Assembly (NCBI GenBank): GCA_050330095.1
Contig: JBHJOC010000016.1
Location: forward strand, 1-26,612
DNA from: JBCBWG01 sp036804185
GTDB lineage: Bacteria > Pseudomonadota > Alphaproteobacteria > Rhizobiales > Hyphomicrobiaceae
Direction of reading: 5' to 3'
DNA: 26,612 bases
Shown: positions 1 through 8,153 of the stretch, one piece after another
Layout of the letters: every line of letters begins with the position of its first letter
Position numbering within the stretch: position 1 is the stretch's first letter
Translations under genes and position numbers: made by a program
The notes under the pieces: model-generated
Told to the model about the DNA's origin: nothing
The model's input: only the letters and a program-made list of their open reading frames with translations
The model's database searches: none

Positions 1-428
1 CGGTGCGCGACAATATCCTTTTGCCACTGACCTTTGCGCCGAAGCGTCGGGCTCGGGTCGGAGCAGTCGAGCGTGAAGTCGCAGACCTGCTCGCCGCGCT
101 TGGTCTCGAGAGCGTCCCACCAGCCGCCCGCGCGTCAGACCTCAGCATCGGCCAGCAGCAGCGTGTTGCCGTCGCGCGCGCATTGATCGGGCGTCCTGAA
201 CTCGTTGTCGCCGATGAGCCAACATCTGCGCTTGATGCGGCAAGTCAGGAACGCTTCCTCGACCTGATGTTCGCACAGCTCGATGCGACAGGATCCACAT
301 TGCTGATGGTCAGCCACGACGAGCGCTTGGCGTCCCGCTTCTCCCGTGTGGTCCAACTCGCCGAACTCATGACGGCAGGGCCCGCGGAGTTGCCCGCCGC
401 CCCCCGCGAGCGCGAGAGTGCGTCATGA
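1..428 (+). CDS. ABC transporter ATP-binding protein, 3' part only (LolD/MacB type)
   Basis: This is the C-terminal half of an ABC ATPase; the Walker A region lies upstream of the window and the reading frame is open to its left edge. Within the visible ~141 residues are the signature LSIGQQQRVAVARAL (about residues 47-61), Walker B LVVADE followed by the D-loop SALD (67-78), and the switch histidine in LMVSHDE (105). Together with the FtsX-like permease next door, the short nucleotide-binding domain without a C-terminal accessory domain places it in the LolD/MacB group, which powers lipoprotein release, export or envelope remodelling rather than import. Its stop overlaps the permease start as ATGA, indicating translational coupling. 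The substrate cannot be told. The signature has I in place of the usual second G, a tolerated variation. Confidence 0.93.
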   Translation, partial: VRDNILLPLTFAPKRRARVGAVEREVADLLAALGLESVPPAARASDLSIGQQQRVAVARALIGRPELVVADEPTSALDAASQERFLDLMFAQLDATGSTLLMVSHDERLASRFSRVVQLAELMTAGPAELPAAPRERESAS

Positions 429-1687
429 CGATCCTCAACCTCGCCGTCGCTTCGCTTCGCAACCGCTGGCTTACGGCATCGCTTACGGTGCTCGCGATCG
501 CCATCAGCGTCGTGCTGCTCCTCGGGGTCGAGAAGCTGCGCCAGAGCGCGCGCGCAAGCTTTGGAAACACGATTTCCGGCGTCGATCTGATCCTCGGCGC
601 ACGCACAGGCCATATCCAGCTGCTGCTCTACTCAGTGTTCCATATCGGCAACGCGACCAACAACGTCACATGGCGGAGCTTCGAGGACGTCACCGCCCGC
701 CCCGACATTGCCTGGACCGTTCCGATTGCACTCGGCGACAGCCATCGCGGGTTTCGCGTCATCAGCACGACGACTGGCTTCTTCGAGCACTATCGGTTCC
801 GTCGTGACCGCATGCTGACGTTCGTGGCAGGGCGCCCGTTCCAGGACCTGTTCGACATCGTCGTCGGCTCCGATGTCGCCCAACGGCTCGGCTACGCGCT
901 CGGCGATCAGATCATCGTTCAGCACGGCGCAGGCCGCCTCGCATCGCTCGACCACGATGATATGCCCTTCACCATCGTCGGGATCCTCGACCGAACCGGC
1001 ACACCTGTCGATCGCAGCCTGCTCATGAGCCTCGAAGCCAACGAGGCCATTCACATCAACTGGCGGGACGGTGTGCCGCGCCAGGGTGTTGCGGGGCCAA
1101 CGCCAGATGAGGTTCGGGCGATGGGGTTGCGGCCGCGGGCCATTACTGCGGCGCTCGTTGGCCTGACGTCGCCGATCGCAACATTCCGCGTGCAGAGGGC
1201 TATCAACGACTATCGCCGCGAGCCGCTGACGGCGGCGATGCCGGCCCTGACCCTCTATGAGATGTGGGGGATCGTCGGCACGGCAGAGACGGCGCTGATT
1301 GTCGTTTCACTCATGGTCGTCGTCACGTCTTTGATCGGGATGGTGACGATGATCCTCGCCACGCTGAACGAGCGGAGGCGCGAGATCGCGATCCTGCGGG
1401 CGGTCGGTGCCGGGCCCGCCACGGTCGTTGGACTGCTCGTGTCGGAGGCAGCTCTGCTGACCGCGGCCGGCGTCGCCCTCGGCATTATGTTGCTCTACGG
1501 CGGTCTTGTCCTCGTGCAGCCGATCATCGACCGCACGTTTGGAATATTCCTCGAGATCACGCCCCTCACCGGTTTCGAGGTCGGCGTTCTTGCCGCCATC
1601 GTTGGGGGCGGAGTCATCGCCGGGCTGTTGCCAGCGATCAGGGCCTATCGGATGTCGCTTGCCGATGGAATGACCGTCAGGGTCTGA
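425..1687 (+). CDS. FtsX-like ABC transporter permease (MacB/LolC type)
   Basis: The 420-residue product has one transmembrane segment near the N terminus (about residues 15-37), a long extracytoplasmic domain resembling the MacB periplasmic core domain, and three C-terminal transmembrane segments (roughly 287-312, 335-360 and 377-405). The cytoplasmic motif LNERRREIAILRAVGA between the last segments is typical of FtsX-domain permeases and contacts the ATPase. The start ATG lies inside the stop region of the upstream ATPase gene (ATGA overlap), so the two form an operon and presumably one mechanotransmission-type ABC complex. Such complexes handle lipoproteins, small molecules or cell-wall signals. 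Nothing in the sequence names the substrate. Confidence 0.93.
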   Translation: MTILNLAVASLRNRWLTASLTVLAIAISVVLLLGVEKLRQSARASFGNTISGVDLILGARTGHIQLLLYSVFHIGNATNNVTWRSFEDVTARPDIAWTVPIALGDSHRGFRVISTTTGFFEHYRFRRDRMLTFVAGRPFQDLFDIVVGSDVAQRLGYALGDQIIVQHGAGRLASLDHDDMPFTIVGILDRTGTPVDRSLLMSLEANEAIHINWRDGVPRQGVAGPTPDEVRAMGLRPRAITAALVGLTSPIATFRVQRAINDYRREPLTAAMPALTLYEMWGIVGTAETALIVVSLMVVVTSLIGMVTMILATLNERRREIAILRAVGAGPATVVGLLVSEAALLTAAGVALGIMLLYGGLVLVQPIIDRTFGIFLEITPLTGFEVGVLAAIVGGGVIAGLLPAIRAYRMSLADGMTVRV

Positions 1688-1793
1688 TCCGAGCGGGTCT
1701 CGCCTGCACGTTTCTCGGTTCCATTGCAGCGGGCAGGCGGCTACATCCATCTACAAGATTTGGGACAGCCCTGAGCGGGAGAGGGGAGACAGC

Positions 1794-2588
1794 ATGACGC
1801 TGGCGCAGACCGGTGAGGAATTGACCTACGACATCCATGATGGTGTCGGCGTCGTGACACTCAACAGGCCGCACGCGCGCAACGCGCTCACGCACGAAAT
1901 GTATGCGGAGCTCGCTCGCATCTGCACCGAGATGCCGACCGACGGTTCGGTGCATGCTCTGGTCGTGACGGGCGCCGGCGACAAGGCGTTCGCGGCAGGG
2001 ACGGATATCTCACTATTCCTTGACTTTACAACTCCAGAGCAGGGACTCGTGTACGAGGAGGCCGCGCGGCGTCAATTCGAGGACTATGACAGCTGCCCGG
2101 TGCCTGTGATTGCTGCGATTTCAGGTGCCTGCACGGGTGGGGGCGCCGCCATCGCTGCGTGCTGCGACATCCGGATCGCCACGCGTTCGATGAAGTTCGG
2201 CTTCCCGATCTCGCGCACCCTGGGAAACTGCCTCTCCGCCGACACGCTTCACCGGCTCGTCAGCCTGATCGGCGAAGCGCGGACCAAGGACCTGATTATC
2301 ACGTCGCGCCTGATCGAAGCAGACGAGGCGCTGCGGATCGGTCTCGTGAACGAAGTGGTCGAGGATCACGCGGCGCTGATGGACCGTGCCATGGGGCTCG
2401 CCCGCCAGTTGAAGGATCATGCGCCACTGACGATGCGGGCTACCAAGGTTCTGCTCAAGCGGCTGAGGGATGCGGCCCCGCGCGTCGACGATTCCGACTG
2501 GATCGGCAAGGTTTATTCGAGCGCTGATTTCAAGGAAGGGCGCGAAGCTTTCCTCGCCAAGCGCAAGCCGGCGTGGACAGGCACCTGA
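1794..2588 (+). CDS. Crotonase-fold protein (annotated class: enoyl-CoA hydratase/isomerase), catalytic glutamates absent
   Basis: The 264-residue length and layout fit the crotonase family, which stabilises CoA-thioester enolates through an oxyanion hole. Visible motifs are KAFAAGTDIS (about 64-73, first oxyanion-hole strand) and GACTGGGAAIAACCD (111-125, second oxyanion-hole segment), followed by RIATRSMKFGFP and EADEALRIGLVNEVV. Rat mitochondrial enoyl-CoA hydratase uses two glutamates. The first, in GGGCEL, aligns with Ala119 here; the second, in PEI, aligns with Ile139. The usual GAGGTQRL segment is also changed to CLSADTLHRL. A standard hydratase reaction is therefore doubtful, and an isomerase, hydrolase, lyase or other CoA-ester role is more likely. 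It lies 106 bp after the permease gene on the same strand. A purine-rich gggagaggggagac stretch precedes the ATG. Confidence 0.9.
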   Translation: MTLAQTGEELTYDIHDGVGVVTLNRPHARNALTHEMYAELARICTEMPTDGSVHALVVTGAGDKAFAAGTDISLFLDFTTPEQGLVYEEAARRQFEDYDSCPVPVIAAISGACTGGGAAIAACCDIRIATRSMKFGFPISRTLGNCLSADTLHRLVSLIGEARTKDLIITSRLIEADEALRIGLVNEVVEDHAALMDRAMGLARQLKDHAPLTMRATKVLLKRLRDAAPRVDDSDWIGKVYSSADFKEGREAFLAKRKPAWTGT

Positions 2589-2715
2589 AGCGGGGCCACG
2601 GTCCCGGCGCGGCGGCGTTCAGGCGGCCGGAAGCGACCCAGAACTTCCACGAGCCCGGTCGTCGACAACCGGGCCTCACGAATGATTAACCGCGCGTCAG
2701 CTCATGGAGGCCCAG

Positions 2716-3405
2716 ATGAAGATCACCTGGCTCGGACATTCCGCGTTTCGCATCGAAACAGCGAAGAGCGTGATCCTGATCGATCCTTTTCTTACTGGTA
2801 ACCCGACGTTCGAACGCGCGGGCCTTGATCGCGATGCAGCGATTGCGGGTGTAACCCACGTGGCGCTGACACATGGCCACGACGACCATATCGGCGACAC
2901 CGTCGAAATCTGCGCGGCAACGGGCGCGACGCTGATGGCGGTCTACGAACTCGGCGCCTACCTCGCTGGCAAGGGCGTCAAGAGTTTCGAGCCCATGAAT
3001 ACCGGTGGGACGGTGCGCAGCGGTGACTTCGCACTTACCCTCGTCGATGCAAAACACTCGTCATCGTCGAACGGCGTTTATCTCGGCAATCCCTGCGGTA
3101 TCGTCCTGACGCCCGATGCGGGACCAGTCATCTACCACATGGGCGATACGGCTGCATTTCCAGGCATGGGCATGGTCCATGCCCTCCATGCGCCGGAAAT
3201 CGGGATCGTTCCCATCGGGGACCGCTTCACCATGGGTGCCAAGCAGGCCGCCTACGCTTGCAAGACGTATTTCGACTTCAAGCGCGTCATTCCCTGCCAC
3301 TACGGCACATTCCCGATCATCGATCAGACGGCTGATGCCTTCGTTGCGGAAATGGCCGGCCATCATGTCGACGTGCCAGCACCCGGCGGCTCGATCGCGG
3401 TTTGA
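2716..3405 (+). CDS. UPF0173-type metal-dependent hydrolase (metallo-beta-lactamase fold)
   Basis: The protein opens with MKITWLGHSAFRIET, the typical beginning of the UPF0173/YtkL group of metallo-beta-lactamase-fold hydrolases, and is about 229 residues, the usual size. The metal-binding HxHxDH motif is HGHDDH at residues 53-58. Further conserved segments are the MGDTAAF stretch, which carries the bridging aspartate, and the late CHYGTFP histidine. The start at 2716 is preferred over the in-frame ATG at 2704 because a GGAGG ribosome-binding site at 2706-2710 lies between them, five bases before the second ATG, and because family members begin at MKI. Substrates of this group are largely unknown. 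It appears to be a single-gene unit followed by a hairpin. Confidence 0.92.
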   Translation: MKITWLGHSAFRIETAKSVILIDPFLTGNPTFERAGLDRDAAIAGVTHVALTHGHDDHIGDTVEICAATGATLMAVYELGAYLAGKGVKSFEPMNTGGTVRSGDFALTLVDAKHSSSSNGVYLGNPCGIVLTPDAGPVIYHMGDTAAFPGMGMVHALHAPEIGIVPIGDRFTMGAKQAAYACKTYFDFKRVIPCHYGTFPIIDQTADAFVAEMAGHHVDVPAPGGSIAV

Positions 3406-3420
3406 CGCTGATCACGACGG

Positions 3421-3451
3421 GACGCGCCCGCTCAGCCGCAACGGGCGTGTC
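3421..3451 (+). terminator. Hairpin after the UPF0173 hydrolase gene
   Basis: Fifteen bases after the hydrolase stop, GACGCGCCCG (3421-3430) pairs with CGGGCGTGTC (3442-3451): a ten-pair stem with one G-U pair and an 11-base loop. No T run follows, so it is either a weak terminator or an mRNA-stabilising 3' structure. Confidence 0.4.
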
Positions 3452-3531
3452 TCAGATCGGGACCCTTGTGAAGATGCGCGAAAGCATTTTCCCAGTCTCC
3501 ACGGCCGCCCGGTTCAGCGTCTCTCAAGTCT

Positions 3532-3571
3532 CGTCTGTTAGCGTCGCTCTCAATCGACGCCATTAACAGAA
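3532..3571 (+). promoter_or_regulatory. Imperfect palindrome just upstream of the spermidine-synthase-like gene
   Basis: CTGTTAGCGTCG (3535-3546) is mirrored by CGACGC (3555-3560) and TAACAG (3564-3569), with an 8-base loop and a 3-base bulge (cat). The symmetry continues outward imperfectly. It ends about a dozen bases before the ATG, covering the expected 5' leader or operator position. It could be a repressor site or an RNA hairpin acting on translation. No known motif is recognised. Confidence 0.4.
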
Positions 3572-3582
3572 CGAGAAAGACC

Positions 3583-5889
3583 ATGCGGCCAGTGAGCCAA
3601 GACACCCTTGCAAACGGTCTCGACGTGATTGCAGCCCAGGCAAAGGGGCGCATCGGGCTCTGGGTCTACGCAACGACGCTGCTTGTCTCGGCGGCGCTGC
3701 TATTCTCGGTACAGCCGCTGTTTGCAAAAATGATCTTGCCGAAGCTCGGCGGGTCGCCCTCGGTCTGGGCGGTCGCAATGTGCTTCTTCCAGGCAGCACT
3801 GCTCGCCGGCTACTGTTATGCGCATGCGCTCAACCGCTGGGCGCCCGTTCGTTATGCCGGGGCGATCCACCTCGTCCTCTGCCTTGCAGCCGCCGCCGCC
3901 CTGCCGTTCGCCTTGCCGGCCTGGGCCGAGGCGCCGCCAGAAGGCGATGCCTACCTTTGGCTCGTTGGGGTCCTCGCCGTCGGTGTCGGTTTGCCCTTCT
4001 TTGCCGTATCGGCGAATGCGCCGCTGTTGCAGGCCTGGTTCGCGCGCTCGGGCCATCCGCACGCCCATGACCCCTATTTCCTCTATGGCGCATCCAATCT
4101 CGGGTCGCTGACTGCGCTTCTCTCTTATCCGGTCCTGATCGAGCCGCTGCTCGGCGTTGCGGATCAGCGTCTTGCATGGGCTGCAGGCTTCGGCGTTCTG
4201 ACCGTGCTGCTTGCCCTCTGCAGCATGCTCGTCATTGCAAGTCAGTCGCGCCAGTCCTGGATCGGCGCGCCAACGAGCATCGGGCTTCCCGTCGAGGCTC
4301 GCCGCGCGCGTGTGACGATGGCCGAGCGCAGCGCGTGGGTCGGGCTGGCCTTCATCCCATCGGCGCTGCTTGTCGCGTTCACGACGCACATCACCACAGA
4401 CATTGCGTCGGCGCCCTTTTTGTGGGTGATCCCGCTCGCGACGTTCCTCGGCACCTTCGTGATCGTATTCCGCGACACGCCGCTGATTCCCCATCGCTTC
4501 GTGCTTCTCGCCCATCCCGTGCTCGTTGCGCTCTCGCTCTTGCTGGTCGTCGTGCCCTCGATCGCGGGTGAACTCGGGGCTGCGGCGATCGGGTTTGCGA
4601 CGTTCGTCATCACCACGCTTGTCTGTCACAGGGTGCTTTACGAGGCGCGGCCGTCATCTGAGAAGTTGACCGAGTTCTATCTGTTCATGTCGCTCGGCGG
4701 CGTGCTCGGCGGCGTGTTTGCAGCCTTGATCGCGCCGCAGCTGTTTTCGACAGTGCTTGAGTATCCACTGCTCGTTCTGGCAGGTCTCGCGGCGCGGCCC
4801 GACCTGTTGCGCGGCCTCAAATCCTCAGACGAGCGCGAGACCGCCGGTATGATCGGGCTTGCGATCGCCGTGCCGATGTTGGCCGTGGCTGCGGTGGCGG
4901 CGTTCGGTGTCGAACTCGGCGTGATTACGCAGGTGCTCGCGGTCACAACACTCTTCGTCGCAGCCGTTGCCCTTGTGATCCTGCGCAATCGTGGCGTCAG
5001 CCAAATGGCGGTCGGCGTTGCAGCCGCGATCGTCGTCATCCTGTCGCAAAGCCACCTCAGCCCCTATATCGCCGAGCGGAGCTTCTTCGGAGTATCGAAA
5101 ATCGGTGTCTCGCCGAGCGGCGAGCACCGCATCTATATGCACGGTTCGACCGTTCATGGCGCAGAGCGCCTGAAGGACGCTGCTGGCAATCGCGGTCCAT
5201 TCCCGCCGACGATGTACTATCACCCTGGCGCTCCCATGGCGCGCGGTGTTGACGTGGCCCGGCGGGCAATCGCGGGCCGGGCGGAGCCTCTCTCGATCGG
5301 GATTATTGGTCTCGGTACAGGCTCGCTCGCCTGCTACCGCCAGCCGAATGAGACGATGACGTTCTACGAGATCGACCCAGTCGTCGACAGGATTGCGCGC
5401 AATCCAGACTACTTCACGTTCGTGACGCGCTGTGCCCCGAACGCGCCGACGCGCCTCGGCGACGCCAGGGTCGTGCTCGAAACGTCCGATGCCCGCTATG
5501 ACTATCTTGTGGTCGATGCGTTCTCTTCTGACGCCGTTCCCGTCCATCTTTTGACACGGGAAGCGCTGTTGCTCTACGCGAACCGCATCAGCGAACGTGG
5601 GCTTATCGCGCTGCACATTTCGAACCGACACATGGATCTCGAAAGTGTGGTTGCCGCTACTGCACGGACGATCCCGGGCCTCCACGCCGTGCTCGCCCTC
5701 GATCCCGACGGCCTTGCAGGCTATGACGGCAGCTCGAGCCGCGTTGCGTTCCTGTCGTGGGACGAGAGCATCATCGCCGAGATCGCCGCGTGGCCCCACA
5801 GTGAGCCTGCCAACAGCCATGGCGTCGCGGCCTGGACCGACGATTATGCTGACGTGGTGAGCGCGATCTGGCGCAACTATGCGCGCTGA
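3583..5889 (+). CDS. Membrane protein fused to a spermidine synthase-like domain
   Basis: The 768-residue protein has two parts. Residues ~25-490 are strongly hydrophobic, with many predicted membrane spans, starting with a segment ending LFSVQPLFAKMILPKLGGSPSVW that is typical of the family named fused MFS/spermidine synthase. Residues ~500-768 resemble the aminopropyltransferase fold: GEHRIYMHGSTVHGAERL looks like the substrate-entry strand, IGIIGLGTGSLA (~571-582) is the Rossmann nucleotide loop, FYEIDP follows it, and VVDAFSSDAVPVHLLTREAL (~643-662) matches the post-Rossmann aspartate region. The family's actual reaction is poorly established, and polyamine aminopropyl transfer is inferred only by homology. 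The start fits a weak GAGAAAGA ribosome-binding site. An acetylpolyamine amidohydrolase-like gene lies about 0.9 kb away on the other strand, which may hint at a polyamine link. Confidence 0.9.
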   Translation: MRPVSQDTLANGLDVIAAQAKGRIGLWVYATTLLVSAALLFSVQPLFAKMILPKLGGSPSVWAVAMCFFQAALLAGYCYAHALNRWAPVRYAGAIHLVLCLAAAAALPFALPAWAEAPPEGDAYLWLVGVLAVGVGLPFFAVSANAPLLQAWFARSGHPHAHDPYFLYGASNLGSLTALLSYPVLIEPLLGVADQRLAWAAGFGVLTVLLALCSMLVIASQSRQSWIGAPTSIGLPVEARRARVTMAERSAWVGLAFIPSALLVAFTTHITTDIASAPFLWVIPLATFLGTFVIVFRDTPLIPHRFVLLAHPVLVALSLLLVVVPSIAGELGAAAIGFATFVITTLVCHRVLYEARPSSEKLTEFYLFMSLGGVLGGVFAALIAPQLFSTVLEYPLLVLAGLAARPDLLRGLKSSDERETAGMIGLAIAVPMLAVAAVAAFGVELGVITQVLAVTTLFVAAVALVILRNRGVSQMAVGVAAAIVVILSQSHLSPYIAERSFFGVSKIGVSPSGEHRIYMHGSTVHGAERLKDAAGNRGPFPPTMYYHPGAPMARGVDVARRAIAGRAEPLSIGIIGLGTGSLACYRQPNETMTFYEIDPVVDRIARNPDYFTFVTRCAPNAPTRLGDARVVLETSDARYDYLVVDAFSSDAVPVHLLTREALLLYANRISERGLIALHISNRHMDLESVVAATARTIPGLHAVLALDPDGLAGYDGSSSRVAFLSWDESIIAEIAAWPHSEPANSHGVAAWTDDYADVVSAIWRNYAR

Positions 5890-5970
5890 GCGCAATGGTG
5901 TGTGACGGTGGAGGTTGTCGTCGGGGTTGCGCGTTGCGTGTGCGCCGTGAGCCGGACCGCCGCGGTCACG

Positions 5971-6720
5971 TCATCCCTCCATGACGCCCGCCGTGGTGTA
6001 ACCGCCGTCCACCCCATAAACGTGGCCGGTGACGAATGAGCACTCGTCCGAGGCGAGAAACGCGGCAACCGCCGCAATCTCCTCGGGCTCGCCATAGCGA
6101 CGCAAGGGCATCCTCGACATTACGCTCGGCGGCGGCGTGTCGCCGCTCGTGGCCCGCGTCCGTGTCGCGCCGGGCGCAACCGCGTTGACAAGAATGCCGT
6201 GCTCGGCGAGTTCGATCGCCATGGTCTGGGTGAGGTTGATGATCCCAGCCTTGGAAGCTCCGTAGGCGGCCCGCCCCCGACCTCCGAACACACCGGAGTT
6301 CGAGGCCACGGTCACGATCCGGCCGCCGCCGCCCTGGGCGACCATTTGCCGTGCGGCGGCCTGCGACGAGACAAACGCTCCATAGAGGTTGGTCTCGATG
6401 ACCTTGCGCCAGAGGTCGTCGGTGAATTCAAGGAACGGCAGTCGGTCGACGATGCCGGCATTGGCGATCAGCACATCGAGGCGTCCGAACTGTGCGACGG
6501 TCGCAGCCACCACGCTCTCAACCGCGCTGCGATCCCTGACGTCGACCATGGCCGCGGTCGCGCGTTCCCCGAGTTCGGTTGCGAGGGCGGCAGCGGCTGC
6601 GTGATCGAAGTCTGCAATCACCACGTTCGCCCCTTCGACATGGAGCCTGCGTGCGATAGCGGCACCGATGCCATGGGCTGAACCCGTAACGATGGCGGTC
6701 TTGTCGGAGAAGCGGGTCAT
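5971..6720 (-). CDS. SDR-family oxidoreductase
   Basis: A classical short-chain dehydrogenase/reductase of about 249 residues when started at MTRFSDKTAIVTG. Motifs are the cofactor loop TGSAHGIG (12-19), ANAGI (86-90), the catalytic Ser140 with YGASK (Tyr153, Lys157), and the C-terminal VTGHVYGVDGGY typical of FabG-like enzymes. DFDH after the second strand, with an acidic residue, suggests NAD(H) rather than NADP(H). The frame also opens at an upstream ATG (6771), but those 17 extra residues do not match the family, so 6720 is chosen. It follows the amidohydrolase gene on the same strand by about 85 bp and may be cotranscribed. The substrate is unknown. Confidence 0.92.
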   Translation of the reverse strand: MTRFSDKTAIVTGSAHGIGAAIARRLHVEGANVVIADFDHAAAAALATELGERATAAMVDVRDRSAVESVVAATVAQFGRLDVLIANAGIVDRLPFLEFTDDLWRKVIETNLYGAFVSSQAAARQMVAQGGGGRIVTVASNSGVFGGRGRAAYGASKAGIINLTQTMAIELAEHGILVNAVAPGATRTRATSGDTPPPSVMSRMPLRRYGEPEEIAAVAAFLASDECSFVTGHVYGVDGGYTTAGVMEG

Positions 6721-6804
6721 GGGGTGCGTCAGAGCCTTGCTGCAAGGGGTGCGGTTGGCGGTGAGCCTCATGCGGCGTTGTACCGCTGAGGATCGGGTGG
6801 CAGG

Positions 6805-7863
6805 TCAGACGACGCGGCGCTCGTCCAGGAACTCGCTGACGAACAACGGCGCGACGGTTTCGATTGCCCCAATCGAGTAGCCGCCCTCCTGCATGATGAC
6901 AGTGGGGAAGGGGAGTTCGCCGTAGAGGCGGCCGAGCCGCCGGAACGCATCTGTCGTCACCTGAAGCTTTGACAGTGGGTCGTCGCGATGAGCGTCCCAG
7001 CCAGCCGAAATCACCAGCGCATCGGCCCCGAACGCCAGCGCAGCGACGATCAGCTTCTGGTTTGCTTCGTAGAACGTCTCGTCATCGGAGCCAGGGGGCA
7101 AGGGAATGTTGAGGTTCGACTTGTCGCCTGCGCCAAATCCCGTCTCCTCTCGGTAGCCGGTGAAGAACGGATAATAGTTCGATGGGTCAGTATGGGCTGA
7201 GCCAACGAACACATCCGGGCGCTGAAAGAAGATCGCCTGTGTGCCGTCGCCGTGGTGGGTGTCGAAATCGAGGACCGCGACGCGCTGGAACCGACGGCGC
7301 AGGACCTCCGTTGCGATCGCAGCATTGTTCAGAAAGCAAAAGCCGGACGCCCGATCCTGATAGGCGTGGTGGCCCGGCGGCCGGCAGAGCGCGAGCGCCT
7401 CGCGTTCGCCAGCCAAAACCGCCTCGGCGGCTCCAATGGCAGCTTGTGCGGAGGCATAAGCCGCCCGCCACGTTCCTTCTCCGATGGCGCAAGCCATGTC
7501 GCCGACGTACCAGCCGAACTGCCCGACGATGCTCTGAGGCCGAGGCCGTTCGCGCGCCCCGAGTGCCGGCATCGCTGATAAATGAGGGTGCACGTTGGGG
7601 AAGCCTTCCGGGCCCGCACCCGGCAGTTCCCTGAAACGCGCGTAAGCCGACTCCAGGAAATCGAGATAGTGGGGCGGGTGAATTGCCTCGATCGGTGTGC
7701 GACCATGGTCCTTCGGCGTAAGGACCTCAAGCCCCATGCTCTGGAACCGCCGGGCGAGGGTCCGGGCGCGCTCGGGCACCTCGAATGGCGCGACGAAGCG
7801 GCCAGCCACCATAAACTGCTGCGGTGCATGGGCGAGTTGGGCGTCGGAGAAAAAGACCTTCAT
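6805..7863 (-). CDS. Histone deacetylase-family protein, acetylpolyamine amidohydrolase type
   Basis: The 352-residue sequence belongs to the arginase/deacetylase fold and is closest in pattern to bacterial acetylpolyamine amidohydrolases, zinc enzymes that remove acetyl groups from acetylputrescine, acetylspermidine and related amines. Visible active-site residues are the paired histidines in RPPGHHAY (165-166), zinc ligands Asp201 and His203 in LDFDTHHGDG, Asp290 in SAGWDAHRDDP, and the transition-state tyrosine Tyr329 in EGGYS. The N terminus MKVFFSDAQLAHAP and the insert HPHLSAMPALGAR also fit that group. All residues needed for catalysis appear present. The SDR gene lies downstream. Polyamine use is a family inference; other acetyl- or acyl-amides are possible. 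Confidence 0.93.
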   Translation of the reverse strand: MKVFFSDAQLAHAPQQFMVAGRFVAPFEVPERARTLARRFQSMGLEVLTPKDHGRTPIEAIHPPHYLDFLESAYARFRELPGAGPEGFPNVHPHLSAMPALGARERPRPQSIVGQFGWYVGDMACAIGEGTWRAAYASAQAAIGAAEAVLAGEREALALCRPPGHHAYQDRASGFCFLNNAAIATEVLRRRFQRVAVLDFDTHHGDGTQAIFFQRPDVFVGSAHTDPSNYYPFFTGYREETGFGAGDKSNLNIPLPPGSDDETFYEANQKLIVAALAFGADALVISAGWDAHRDDPLSKLQVTTDAFRRLGRLYGELPFPTVIMQEGGYSIGAIETVAPLFVSEFLDERRVV

Positions 7864-8153
7864 GGCACACCCTCCCCAGGGTCACGGGATGTCGTCGGCT
7901 TGGAGCGCAGGATTTCAGGGGCGCACCCATCCAGCCAGCACGATCCTTGCGGACGCTCCGGTGTCGAAGGACGCCTTGCCGGGCCAGCGCTCGTCTCGGC
8001 GCTGCTATCATGCCGACACCAGCTTACATGGTTGGGCGCGCTTGGCCACAGCAACGCAGCCGCGCGGGGGTTCATGCCCGCCCCGTGAAAGGGCGCGCGC
8101 CGCTCGTGGTGGCAGGGCAGAAAATAGCTGCATGCATCACCCGCCGCGTCGCT

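Noticed and set aside
3700..5895. Long minus-strand open frames (309 and 356 codons) opposite the spermidine synthase-like gene
   Set aside because: Arg/Asp/His-rich translations without domain features; typical antisense shadows of a high-GC gene.
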